Source of the DNA: Hygrophila difformis
Lineage: Eukaryota > Streptophyta > Magnoliopsida > Lamiales > Acanthaceae
Reading direction: 5' to 3'
Assembly: GCA_030278955.1 (NCBI GenBank)
Contig: JAOANR010000005.1
Span: 36,521,105 to 36,585,104, forward strand
Length of the DNA stretch: 64,000 bases
Below, one piece after another: positions 1 to 10,316 of the stretch. Positions within the stretch are counted from its first letter, which is position 1. Each line of letters begins with the position of its first letter. The notes beneath the pieces were generated by a model, which saw only the letters and a program-made list of their open reading frames with translations, was not told the DNA's origin and ran no database searches. Both the position numbers and the translations under genes were made by a program.

Positions 1-283
1 ACAATAGTTATAGAAGGAAAAACATAGTCAAATGAAATCTTCTTAAAATCATCTCATCTGGTAGTTTTATACAAAATTTTATAATTTTTACTTATGTACA
101 ATTTGAGTTATTAACAATTACATATTCATAAAAACAGAGAAAGTATTTCTTTTGAGTATCAAATAGAACAAAAATTGTAAAAATATGTATAAAAAGTTGC
201 ATGTTATTTTAGTGCTTTAAAAATGAAATATAATTCAGACAATAATATTAACACTTTGAATATATTAGAAAACAACTAAAAGT
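1..283. other. AT-rich intergenic DNA
   Basis: AT-rich sequence without a credible ORF, RNA gene or repeat boundary. I see nothing to annotate before the MITE that starts at about 286. Confidence 0.5.
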
Positions 284-285
284 TA

Positions 286-470
286 CTTCCTCCGTCCCCG
301 AAATGTGACTCATTTCTTTTGGGCATGATAATTTAGGTGGTGAGGTTTAGTGGTTAAAGAGATGTGAATATTTGTGTTTAAAATTTTTATGAATTTTGAC
401 TTTGTTTATTGTTTAACTTTGACTTAATATTATGGTAGTGATTTAATTAGAAAAAAAAATATTAAGTGTA
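286..470. mobile_element. Stowaway-like MITE, left part (split by copia)
   Basis: Begins with a degenerate Stowaway-type terminus (CTTCCTCCGTCCCC) after a TA at 284-285. The body closely resembles the intact MITE at 7711-8239: both share the stretch running from the 'tttcttttgg' segment through 'tttaactttgacttaatatt' to the A-rich run near 450-465. It stops at 470, where a copia element begins, and the homology resumes at 6783. The 5-bp GTGTA at 466-470 recurs at 6778-6782, which is the copia target duplication. The MITE is therefore older than the copia insertion. Confidence 0.75.
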
Positions 471-1012
471 TGTTGGGAATTCTTGACATCATCTAATGAT
501 ACGCAGCGGAAATTACAGTCAAGAATAAGGATCTAAATTTACAATTACACTGTGTATAGAGATAAACACGCAATGAATGGAGTACTTACGTGTTTCAATA
601 GCTTTCTGCAACACTTAGATCTTGTATCTTGATGCTCCTAGATGATTTCCTGCACTTGAATCCTCTACTATGGTATCCACAAGTGTTGCAGGAACTATTC
701 CACAGTGCCAGAACTTGTATGAGGTTGCTAGGAAACCTCCCTTTCAAGCTCTTTGGTATTATACGGTATTTAGGAGAATATAAATTGTGATCAACTTTCT
801 CCTCAGAAGTCCATCTAAATTTATAGATGACTTGGACTAAATATTTCAAAGATATTTCTAATACCAAATATATGGTAACATATCAAAATATCATAATATA
901 TCTAATATAACATAATACTAGTCCATATAAAATATCTTTCAATTTGTAACATATCAAATATATTACATATATCTAATATATTCTAATACAAGTCCATATA
1001 AAATATCTTTCA
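471..1012 (-). repeat. 3' LTR of the copia relic
   Basis: Starts TGTTGGGAATTC and ends ...ATCTTTCA. The sequence just inside it, read on the minus strand, is the purine-rich CCAAGTGGTAGAT, a typical copia polypurine tract next to the 3' LTR. The minus-strand reading through 867-595 is an LTR translation artefact and not a gene; it recurs at 6379-6630 because both ends are LTRs. Confidence 0.75.
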
Positions 1013-3792
1013 ATCTACCACTTGGACTAGCATTAGATATAATACCATACACAAACATTAGCACCCTTGAGCGAATCGACAACACCCATATAGTGTGACC
1101 CTATAGGCCTCCGTTACCGACGATAATTAAATAAAGTCCAAACAAAACTCCTAGACTGCATTGTATGGCATCTCTCGGTATACGAAGAAAGTTTACGTGG
1201 ATTCAGAAAACAAATCATTAGTGAACAAACCTTTTGCGAAATTAAGTAATATCCTTTCATTCACGAACCACTCGATTAAGCCTAGGATTCGTCATGTGTC
1301 TATCCCAATAGCTTAATCACCTATCTCATCTTTATTAATTGACCCACATGATCATATTCAATTACTTTAATTGAATACATCGTTGCACTAGCCAGTTACT
1401 TAATGGTCAAATAATATAGAGAAATTAAGTGTTCTCTCGAAATTCCAATCAAGTAATGAATTCTATCTTGGCTTAACTACAATTTCCATTTGTCTTATGA
1501 TGCACCCAACACAAGACGTATCTACCCCTTAATGGAGTGCAACCATTGTACTTGGTGAAAGTGAACCATTTTACTTGGTCAAAGTGAACCACTTAACAAA
1601 CAAAATGCGTATTGACCTCAAGTCTAAGGACTATTACAAATTCACTCATTAATAAATCATAGACACTTCAACAAATGATTTAGTAGTAGGGTATACAAAT
1701 ACTCTCTAAAGTATCCAATATGTCCACCGCGAATATCTAATAGTATTTCGTAGTCATGAGATCCACTACATTCTCTAAGAATGCGATGCAGGCCACATGC
1801 TAACCTTCAACAAATCATCAATATCCAATTCTTGATGATCATTGGTTAGGGTGTTTTTAGAATTTTACTCTATTGCTAACCTCCCGCTGAATTAGCAACA
1901 GTATAAATTCATGGGAAAATATATAAGAATAATAACAAACAATTAAAATAATTATTCTAATATATGCACTAGCCCATTGAAACCAAATTTCATATAAATA
2001 AATGTGATGTAAAATTAATGTCTCATCCAAATTGTTTCTAAGACATACAAACAACTAACTTCCACTAATCTAATGCCAATCACCAACATATCTAAGCTTC
2101 AATCACTCAAAGTGACTATTGTATCTTTAAATATACAATAGCTTGATGAGTGGATCAACCAAGTTCTTGTCAGTGGGTACTCGTTCTAACTTTTTATCGC
2201 CTGTTTATACAATTTCTTTGATCGAATCAGCAATTGTACTTTGTTTGGAACTATTCCAACTAATGTCACTATTATTGAAGATAAACCATGATCAAACTTA
2301 GACTCATAGTCATTAATTTGCCTAGTAAATAATGTTTTTAATTCAGCACCATGAACTAAAGAATTCTTTAATCCTTCTAAAGTGCTTAGAGAATAGTATT
2401 AACATAGCACATATGGCCTAATATTATACTAAAGGCAACTCTTCAATTCTCATTTGGATTTTCAAAAATTCCTTATTATACTAAGCGGATAAGCCACATA
2501 TGGCCTAATATTATCATAGCACGAGCATGATTAATCTTGTAGCTGAAGCAATAAGATCTTTATCATGTCTTCATCATCATTGTCATTCAAAAGAACAACC
2601 ATTCACCGACAAATATGATGCCATGTTCCATAGAAAAACATTTCTAAAAATTTCCATAAAGAAGCGCTTTAGTAATTTGTCTATTAAGTTGGATTGTGAT
2701 GATCCTATCAATCTATTATGTCTATTCCGATAGATCTTAATCCCTAGGATTTAGGAAATATCACTCAAATCTTTCACTATGAAAATCATAAATCATTCTT
2801 TCCCGGATTATATTATGGTTCCATTATTGTCCAAAATCAACATGTATGATTATGACTATAATCTTCCATTTTATGTTTACTATAAACGTATATTTGATGT
2901 TTACTTCTATAAAAAATCAAACAATATGGTATCTATGTTAAAACAAAAAACCAATTCATAGAAGCTTGCAGCATTTATCTATTCTATTGATACAAAACCT
3001 TTAGGTTGTCTCATTAGACATACCTTCTAATTCTCCACTAGAGAAATATGGTTTTGACATCCAATACCCAATATCATAATCAAATTATGTAACAATTGCA
3101 AGTAAGATCCTAGTGGACTTTACTTTTAGGGGTGGCAAAATTGTCTCATCAAATTTAATGCCTTGCATAAATTATTTTTTTTTGCCACCAACCTATTATG
3201 ATAGGTTTATACTTTACCATTTGGTACTTTACCATTTAGTTCTTTCTTCTTCTTAAAGAACCATTTGTAGCCTATGGAGTAAACCCCACTTGCAGGTCAT
3301 CTAGTTACCAGACTAGATTAAAGAATTTATTGAGTCCATTACTAGAACTTGAGGTACATTACCACTTCTTTAACCCAATGTCCAACATCGCCCCAGGCAT
3401 AAGTCTTATGTTTATCGTCATCTTAATTATTTATCTCATCTTGGTTATGAACCATTAGATACGTATTTCAGATGCACAACAATTCATACCAGATCTATGG
3501 AGTTGTTTTGTATTTGTTCAAGCCATTCATTTTGAACACGATGATGTCCCTTTGTGTTTATTTCAAAAATGACACTTTTAAGAGTTTTCAAAAAAATTTC
3601 ACTATAATCTTCTCAATGTGGTGATGATTCAACTATTGTTTCATCATTTCTTTGATGTATCTCCTTGTCATTAGGTCACTACCTGAGTAGTTTTTCCCCT
3701 CTCAAGAGAACATCAAAGACTCCCACTGAGTTGTAGCCCATACTATAAGGCATTAACCCATCCTCCGTGTTAAATTGTATTTCTTGAACTTT

Positions 3793-4311
3793 TCAAGATT
3801 TATAAGGAACCTTATTCAGAATGTAAATAGCAGTAAAATGTAAATAGCAGTAAGGCATAATCCTAAATAGAGAGAGATTTGTGAAACTCGTCATGGATCG
3901 AACCATATCTAATAGGGTGCAATTCCTCCTTTCAGATACCCCATTCAATTGAGGTGTCCCCCGAGGAGTCCATTCTACTTGGATCCCACATGATTTCAAG
4001 TAATAAAAAAAACTCCTGGCTCAAGTATTCCGCTCCTCAATCTGATCGTAGGGCCTTAATACTTTTTCTAAGTTGTTTCTCGATTCCAACTTAAACTCTT
4101 TAAATTTCTCAAAAGCCTCGGATTTGTGTTTCATCAAATAAACATATCCATACCTTGAAAAATCATCAGTAAAAGTAATGAAGTACGAATATCCATCTCT
4201 TACTAGTGTTTGAAATGATCCACACTTCTGTATGAGGATGGTTGTTGAGAATAGTACAATTACTATCAAGAATTTATTAACCATTCGATACCAATACCAT
4301 TCATAAAGCAA
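3793..4311 (-). pseudogene. Copia integrase core, broken
   Basis: Two adjacent minus-strand pieces together read as part of a Ty1/copia integrase core. The upstream piece (4311-4021) contains the conserved FITFTDDFSRYGYVYLM segment with an integrase aspartate. The downstream piece (3999-3793) contains TPQLNGVSERRN, matching the region with the catalytic glutamate (usual form GVAERRN). The stretch that should join them, with the middle aspartate, is out of frame or lost at about 4000-4050. No flanking gag, protease or reverse transcriptase frame is open. This is degenerate coding sequence of the surrounding copia relic and cannot give a functional enzyme. Confidence 0.8.
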
Positions 4312-4420
4312 TCCATTAAAGAAGGATCATCATATGTTTCCACAATGCAAAGAAAAACTTTCAATGTCTAACATTGGAATGGAAACGAAATTATTCGAAA
4401 TAACATGAACCAAATAACTA

Positions 4421-4679
4421 CTCTCTCTGTCCCATTTAGCTTGTCCTGTTTGACTTCTGTACACAATCCAATGCACTTTTTCAACCGCTAATATCTCAAA
4501 ATATGTACAACAAAAAATTACGAAAAATATATATTCTAAAACTACATGATTTTACGATTCTAACAAGACCCAACTCGACTATTTTTTTCAAATACATACT
4601 TGCTATAACATTGAGTCAAAGCTAAACAATAAACAGTGCCAAAAAGTCAAACAAGACAAGTAAGGTGGGACGGAGGGAG
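4421..4679. mobile_element. Stowaway MITE inside the copia relic
   Basis: Flanked by TA (4419-4420 and 4680-4681). Termini are CTCTCTCTGTCCCA and the complement of CTCCCTCCGTCCCA, so the inverted repeats are about 13 bp. Length 259 bp, non-coding. TA duplications and these termini are those of Tc1/mariner-derived Stowaway MITEs. It lies between the integrase relic and the 5' part of the copia, so it inserted after that element. Confidence 0.8.
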
Positions 4680-6173
4680 TATTATTTAGACCTAGTGTAT
4701 GTTTTGATGGTAGATCAAATCAATGAGACCCCACGCATTTAACAACTATTGTCTCATGTCCTGTACGCAGGTCAACTTATCACATTCATGGAATCATTTA
4801 GGCACCTACACATTTTACAAATATGCAAGCTACAATTTGTATCTAACACCCAAGAATGTGAGTAGCTCATAGACAAGTTAATCTCAACAACTAAAACAAG
4901 TCTAAGCTTACACCCAATACACCTTGTGCCTCATAATTTGGTTATCCCTCTCCTAGTGTCCTTTCTCTTCACAAGAAGGACACTTATCCTTTGTCAACCT
5001 CTGCTTTTATAAGTTGTTCTACCCTCCAATATAGAAGACTCATAAGTCTTTAACATGTTGTGAAGCTCTTGTAGTCTCCCTTTAATATTGTTCATATTAA
5101 AATTCACTATGAAGTTTACAAATGAACTTGCCAGAGATTGTAAGAACATATTAGCTGATACATTCGGTTAAAATTGTGGTCTAATCACATTTAACCTTTC
5201 AATCAGTCATTAAAATTTGCCCCTTTTTATTGAGTTTGTATTTAAAAAGATCTCGGAGTATCTCATACTCCATTGTTCGAGATTGTAAACCATACAAGCT
5301 CTTCAAATGTTTCAACATCTCAAAAGAGAACATGCCCTTATATTGGCTTTAAAGTTCAAAACTCATCACAACCAATATGATGCATTATGCAGAAATTATA
5401 TCATCCACATGCTTATTTTGACCTTGTTCGACAAACACTTTCTAGGCCTTAGAATAAGCATATAGGATGAAGGGATTAGTGTGTCCAAGACATACTCAAT
5501 CTTTTAAGCCTTAACTCCAAACACAACTTAGATTGTTAATCCGGGTAACTTGACCAAGTCAATTTGTTTATTTCCAACAGACATTTAAGTGTGACAGACA
5601 TTTTAATATGAAAATAACAACACGATAGCTATATTAAAAGAGCTTAAAATCATCACATTCACATTACTAATCAAACACAGGGCCATTGTTTTGATTAGCT
5701 CCCACTAATTTTAACATATCATATGCCCCCAAACACATAATACGGATTTATACCATGTATAAATTTTAGTGGTTCAAGATCCAAGTCTATATTACTGCAG
5801 CCCCTGCTGTGGCTGGTGACCACAATAATATCACTTGGTAGGTCTCCAAACCAATTGCAACAACAATTTTGCAATTCTTGGTTGATTAATCAAAGTAATC
5901 TGCGTCCTTAAATTATTTTGGATGCTATGGCTTCTCAAAACAATTTAAGCAAGACAACCCCACCACACGATGCCAATCAAGCACCTATGTATGAGCCTTA
6001 CCTCGTAGATTTAGAGCAAACACTATGGCGAAATACCCTTGATCGAAAAGTATAGGAGTCTCAAACAATTATGATGGACGACGCGTTTGTTCCAAACAAG
6101 ACTTGTACTTAGTGGGAAAATGCTATGTGATACTAATTGCCATATTTAATATCAAACATTAAATCTAAACAAT

Positions 6174-6345
6174 TACCGTGCGCCGCCTACCCAGCCATAC
6201 GATACGCGGACCACACATACTGGGCGCTGTCTACCCAAATAAATAATATGCGGACCACACATACTGGGCGCCGCCTACCCAGACAAATAATATGCGGACC
6301 ACACATACTGGGTGCCGCCTACCCAGACAAATAATATGCGAACCG
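6174..6345. repeat. Tandem repeat, 44-bp unit
   Basis: Three near-identical 44-bp units start at 6206, 6250 and 6294 (each begins GCGGACCACACATACTGGG), with partial units on both sides. The array is GC-richer than its surroundings. It lies just inside the 5' LTR remnant of the copia relic, where the primer-binding site and leader would be expected. An open frame across it (6137-6334) only reflects the repeat. Confidence 0.85.
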
Positions 6346-6404
6346 TAGCTACTATAGATGCAAAAACTAAACATTTAATTAAATTAACATGCTCAAGCAT
6401 ATAA

Positions 6405-6777
6405 TCAGGCTCCAAGATGATTTCCTGCACTTGAATCTTCTACTATGATATCCACAAGTGTTGCACGGTGCTAGAACTTGTATGAGGTTGCTAGGAAACC
6501 TCTCTTTCAAGCTCTTTGGTATTATACGATATTTAGGAGAATATAAATTGTGATCAACTTTCTCCTCAGAAGTCCATCTATATTTATAGATGACCTGGAC
6601 TAAATATATCAAATATATTTCAAATACCAAATATATGGTAACATATCAAAATATCATAATATATCTACTATATTAAAATACTAGTCCATATCAAATATCT
6701 TTCAATTTGTAACATCTCAAATATATTACATATATCTAATATATTCTAATACTAGTCCATATAAAAAATATCTTTCA
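6405..6777 (-). repeat. 5' LTR remnant of the copia relic
   Basis: Homologous to about 640-1012 but lacking the first 170 bp or so of the left LTR. The missing part is replaced by unrelated sequence and the 44-bp array. Ends in ...ATCTTTCA at 6777, next to the GTGTA duplication. Divergence from the left LTR includes small indels, so the insertion is not recent. Confidence 0.7.
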
Positions 6778-7117
6778 GTGTAGTCTTGTTAGAATCGTCT
6801 AGGCGTCTAGTTTTAGAATATATATTTTATATAATTTTAATTTGTACTCATTTTGAAATATGAAGAAGTAAAGAAGTGCAATTGATTTGTGTAGATAAAT
6901 AAAAATGTATTGAGAGTTGTGTAGAATATTAAAAGTGATTATTTTTAATGGAATTTGGGAACCATTAAGATTCTTTTTTTTTTCGAAAAAAGAAAACCAT
7001 TAAGATTCTAAACTAATATTTATGTTAATTTAGTTTATCGAAAAAAATGAAAAATTGTTAAATTTCGCAGGAGACCCTAAAAAGGAATACGAGTAAATTT
7101 TCGTGGGATCGTATGAG
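6778..7117. mobile_element. Stowaway-like MITE, right part
   Basis: Continues the MITE that begins at 286: after the duplicated GTGTA the sequence matches the second half of the 7711-8239 MITE ('gttagaatcgtctagg', 'ctagttttagaatatatatt', 'ggaatacgagtaaattttcgtggga'). The right terminus is worn (GTATGAG before TA at 7118-7119). Without the copia the MITE would be about 520 bp, like its relative. Confidence 0.75.
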
Positions 7118-7296
7118 TATAAATCAAACAGCCTCGTATTATTTGCAATAAATGGAATTGTTGTGGAAACATATTTTTTAATTTAGACATTGAAAAAGTG
7201 AAGCTAGGCTATGCTTGGAAGAAAGTTAAATAATTTGAATACCCAATAATTTTTTGGCTGCTGAATGCTGATGAAGAACCTTGTAATTTTGGATTA

Positions 7297-7388
7297 TGGG
7301 CTATACATAAAAGCCCATTTTAGTTAGCTCAGTTTTATTTGGGCCTCACGCGTAAGGAACACCCAAATCCAATACGGCAATATATAAG
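7297..7388 (+). promoter_or_regulatory. Putative NRPB12 promoter: site II motifs and TATA box
   Basis: TATATAAG at 7381-7388 is a TATA box. Upstream are three site II motifs (TGGGCY): TGGGCT at 7297-7302, its reverse complement AGCCCA at 7312-7317, and TGGGCC at 7340-7345. Site II motifs are TCP-binding sites typical of plant housekeeping genes such as translation and transcription components. Together with the splice donor at 7482/7483 this suits a promoter for the polymerase subunit gene downstream. The link across almost 9 kb is inferred from orientation, promoter type and the absence of another gene between; no transcript is available. Confidence 0.55.
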
Positions 7389-7411
7389 CTAGCAGTTTTT
7401 TCTTCTTTCAC

Positions 7412-7482
7412 AGAATCCCGTAGACCCGCACGATCTTGAACCATACACGCATCCACAGCGGAAGCAGCCGCCGTGCCACCAG
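7412..7482 (+). other. Putative 5' UTR exon of NRPB12
   Basis: About 25 bp after the TATA box begins a leader without ATG, ending ...GCCACCAG at 7482 with a good donor GTTCATTC at 7483. The exon start is a guess from the usual TATA-to-start distance. The acceptor is not fixed; AG at 16326-16327, 30 bp upstream of the coding start, is one candidate. If right, the 5' UTR intron is about 8.8 kb, most of it transposon DNA. Confidence 0.45.
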
Positions 7483-7710
7483 GTTCATTCATTTTTTCTA
7501 TCTTCTGATTCTTAATAACCTTTGAATCTCATTTTTCGCAATGGAAATAGCGATAGAAAAATGTACTTGACGTAATTCTCTTATCAGTTTCAATCAGCGG
7601 ACCCAGGATTTCATGCTAATAGTGCAGGATTTTTATTTTATTTTTTTTTTGGGCCCCAACTTTTTAGCATTTTTTCCATACTCTATATTTTTTCTTTTGT
7701 CTCTGTAATA

Positions 7711-8239
7711 CTCCCTCCGTCCCGCGAAAGTTGCGAAAGTTGACGCGTTTCTTTTGGACACGGTAATTTATGTAGTGGGTTTAATGGTTAAAGTGTTGTG
7801 GGTATTTGTGTTTAGAATTTTAATAAATTTTCACTTTACTTATTGTTTAACTTTGACTTAATATTATGGTAATTATTTAATTAGAAAAAAATATTCAAGT
7901 GTGGTTAGAATCGTCTAGGGGTCTAGTTTTAGAATATATATTTTATATAATTTTTATTTGTACCTATTTTGAGATATAAAGAATTAAAGAAATCTAAGGG
8001 ATTTGTATAGAAAAATAAAAGTGTATTGGGAGTTGTGCAGAATAGTTAAAGTAATTATTTTTAATGGATTTTTAGAAACGGTTAAGATTCTAATTATATT
8101 TATATTAATTTAATTTATCTAAAAAAGAAAACGTGTCAAATTTCGTGGGACAGCTAAAAAAGGAATACGCGTCAACTTTCGCGGGACGGTGGGACAGCTA
8201 AAAAAGGAATACGCGTCAACTTTCGCGGGACGGAGGGAG
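7711..8239. mobile_element. Stowaway-type MITE, intact
   Basis: 529 bp, flanked by TA (7709-7710, 8240-8241). Inverted ends start CTCCCTCCGTCCCGCGAAAG and extend roughly 35 bp with small differences. The right end carries a tandem duplication of about 44 bp containing GGAATACGCGTCAACTTTCG. It is the intact relative of the MITE split by the copia relic at 286-7117. Non-coding. Confidence 0.85.
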
Positions 8240-8706
8240 TAGTAAATAGTAATGCATGAAGTGCAATGTGGATACTAAGAATTTTAAATTTTTTTTAAAT
8301 TTTATTTATTAGTAATTTGTAAATAACTATGTGGGTGTGGTGGTGATGATCATTTTGTACACGTATTTTGGGTGCATGCTTAAAAATAAATAAAAATTAA
8401 TTTTCTATGGTATAATTTTTTTTATTATAGTGTTAGGTTTTATAAATAGATTGGAACACATAATTATTTTTAGAGATAAGAGTTTATTTTTATTAAAAAA
8501 TGGGTCACCGAGAATGAGTAAACCAATAATTTTCAAAACTGAGAAAAATGAATTTTAAAATTGAAAATTTGTGAAAGGTAGAGAAAATTTGGAAAATAAT
8601 TTTGGATTTAAACTCAAATGATAAATGAATAAAAAAATAAATTTATATATATATATATAAATTTAATAGGAATACTAAATAGGGGGTAATAGGTAAAAAA
8701 AAATTA

Positions 8707-8896
8707 CTCCCTCCGTCCCATTCCAAATGTCCTACTTACTATTTTTGGATGTCCCATTACAAATGTCTTCTTTCTATAAATAGAAATAATTTTCCCCTCC
8801 AACAACTATGTGGACCCCACCATATACTCACTAACCAACTCTATTTTAATTCTCGTGCCCAACAGTAACAAGACACCTGAAGTGGGACGGAAGGAG
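8707..8896. mobile_element. Stowaway MITE, 190 bp
   Basis: Flanked by TA (8705-8706, 8897-8898). Ends are CTCCCTCCGTCCCATTCC and the complement of CTCCTTCCGTCCCACTTC. Shorter and different in body from the 529-bp MITE, so a separate subfamily. Non-coding. Confidence 0.85.
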
Positions 8897-8941
8897 TAAA
8901 ATATTTGGTGGAGCCTAGGCCCCACCATAGCTCTGCCACTG

Positions 8942-9215
8942 GTTGCAATTTGATCGTTTTGTTGATTTTATAAAAGATTGGTTGCCAACCCTAAACTCTG
9001 CTGCTGTGTTTCTTTTGTCTATTTTGAGAACATGGTTTCATTTTGTGCAAGTTCTCTGTTAATTGTTATGACAGCGTCGGTACTCTGATACAATTTGGTC
9101 AAATTAGAAGTTATGTACCACGTTTGCTCACTGATTCTCACTTAATGGATTAGTTCTTAAGATAGAAGTATGTATTCACTAATCTACAACACGTGTGATG
9201 ACTTAATGATGAGCA
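8942..9215. other. Presumed intron sequence
   Basis: T-rich unique sequence between the hAT-like element and the young copia. No ORF or motif seen. The last five bases (GAGCA, 9211-9215) are the copia target duplication. Confidence 0.4.
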
Positions 9216-10166
9216 TGTTGGGTAAACACGAAGACCCTGTATTACCTACTCTATTACAACCCAAAAGGCCTAAACTAGTGGGATTACATTGCTTGCTCAC
9301 AAATACATGATCACTCAATTAAAATGGAAACAGAAACAAAAACAGAAACTAAAACGGAAGCAAGGAGACGCCTGAAAGCTGCTGCCGGTCCGATCTGCTC
9401 TGCCTCCGGCGGACAGAATCCGGCAGCCTCCGTTTCTGCTCCGTTCGGTCTCCTCTGTCCAGATCTTGCCTTCTCTTTTGGATCTACAAAAGATGGTTAG
9501 CAAAACACACAATAACAACAAATGTAAAGAGACAATAGAGATATACCAACGGATCTAACGAGATCCGTTAACCCTAGGCTCAGGTAGCCCAATAGATGCT
9601 ACCACTCAACCGGGGCCATCAAGATCGGTCCAAAGGGAAGAGAACGAGGCAGCCATGGTTACTGTCGGCATCCAAAGCACCACCAAGGCCGCAATGACAC
9701 GCTGCCGCCGCACGCCAAACGTCACAGCCGTTTCCAGCACCGCCAATGTCCACCGCCTTGCTCAACCCGCCACCGGAAACCACTTTCCGGTGGCCCTAGA
9801 ACTCTGTGGCTCTAAAAGAGGGAGAAAGACACAACCCTACCGAACCCCCAAGATCCGGTAACCCCAAGCCCCTTGCAAAACTCACAACTCTCGTCCCTTA
9901 ACCTCACACACTCTTTGATAAGGGAGAACTAATCTAACCCTAAGTGTAGTGTTGAGGACTGAACACAGAAAAGAGAAGCTGGAGGGGGCGCCGCTGCTCA
10001 CCAAGAGTGGGAAGAAGAAAAATGAGGGTTAGGGCAAGAATAAGACACGGCTGGAGTATAAATATATTAGACCAAATGGGCCTCAGCAAGTAACAAACTT
10101 CATGGGCCAAAAGTCTTGGGCCGGTAGAAACATTTGGGCCGAGCAGAAACTGGGCCAACCACAACA
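9216..10166 (-). repeat. 3' LTR of the intact copia
   Basis: 951 bp, TGTTGGGTAAAC... to ...CCACAACA. Just inside (10167 onward), read on the minus strand, is CCAAGGTGGAGAA, the polypurine tract. Frames seen inside this LTR (for example 9315-9521) recur in the other LTR and are not genes. Confidence 0.93.
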
Positions 10167-10316
10167 TTCTCCACCTTGGACCAATTTCTGTGTTGCCAAG
10201 AGTGTGCTCATTGGGACGATATCATCATCGCCTAATCATACCTTCACTTACCAGTCGCTTACCAACAGTATACACAAAGTATGAAAGCAGTAGATCATGC
10301 ATCAGAACAGAATAAT

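Larger units (their letters stand above)
471..6777 (-). mobile_element. Decayed Ty1/copia retrotransposon (minus strand)
   Basis: Bounded by TG (471) and CA (6777) with a perfect 5-bp duplication GTGTA on both sides (466-470, 6778-6782). The left LTR is 471-1012. The right end, about 6405-6777, is a recognisable homologue of the same LTR: both carry the 'gatgatttcctgcacttgaat' region and the same AT-rich tail. Integrase fragments at 3793-4311 read on the minus strand, so the right LTR is the 5' one. The remaining interior (1013-3792 and 4312-6173) has no ORF that I can assign and many stops; gag and reverse transcriptase are not recognisable by eye. It carries a later Stowaway insertion (4421-4679) and a 44-bp tandem array near its 5' end. 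It is an old, immobile relic. Confidence 0.8.
7595..8941. mobile_element. Non-autonomous hAT-like element in the intron
   Basis: Left end CAGCGGACCCAGGA, right end the complement of CAGTGGCAGAGCTA. The flanking 8-bp duplication is imperfect: GTTTCAAT (7587-7594) and GTTGCAAT (8942-8949), 7 of 8 matching. Eight-bp duplications with CAG..GGCGG-type ends are hAT features. No transposase is present. It carries two MITEs (7711-8239, 8707-8896) and a short (TA)n run at about 8645-8660. Confidence 0.55.

Noticed and set aside
1857..2961. Short frames of 60-68 codons on both strands
   Set aside because: Within the copia relic, AT-rich, no recognisable motif.
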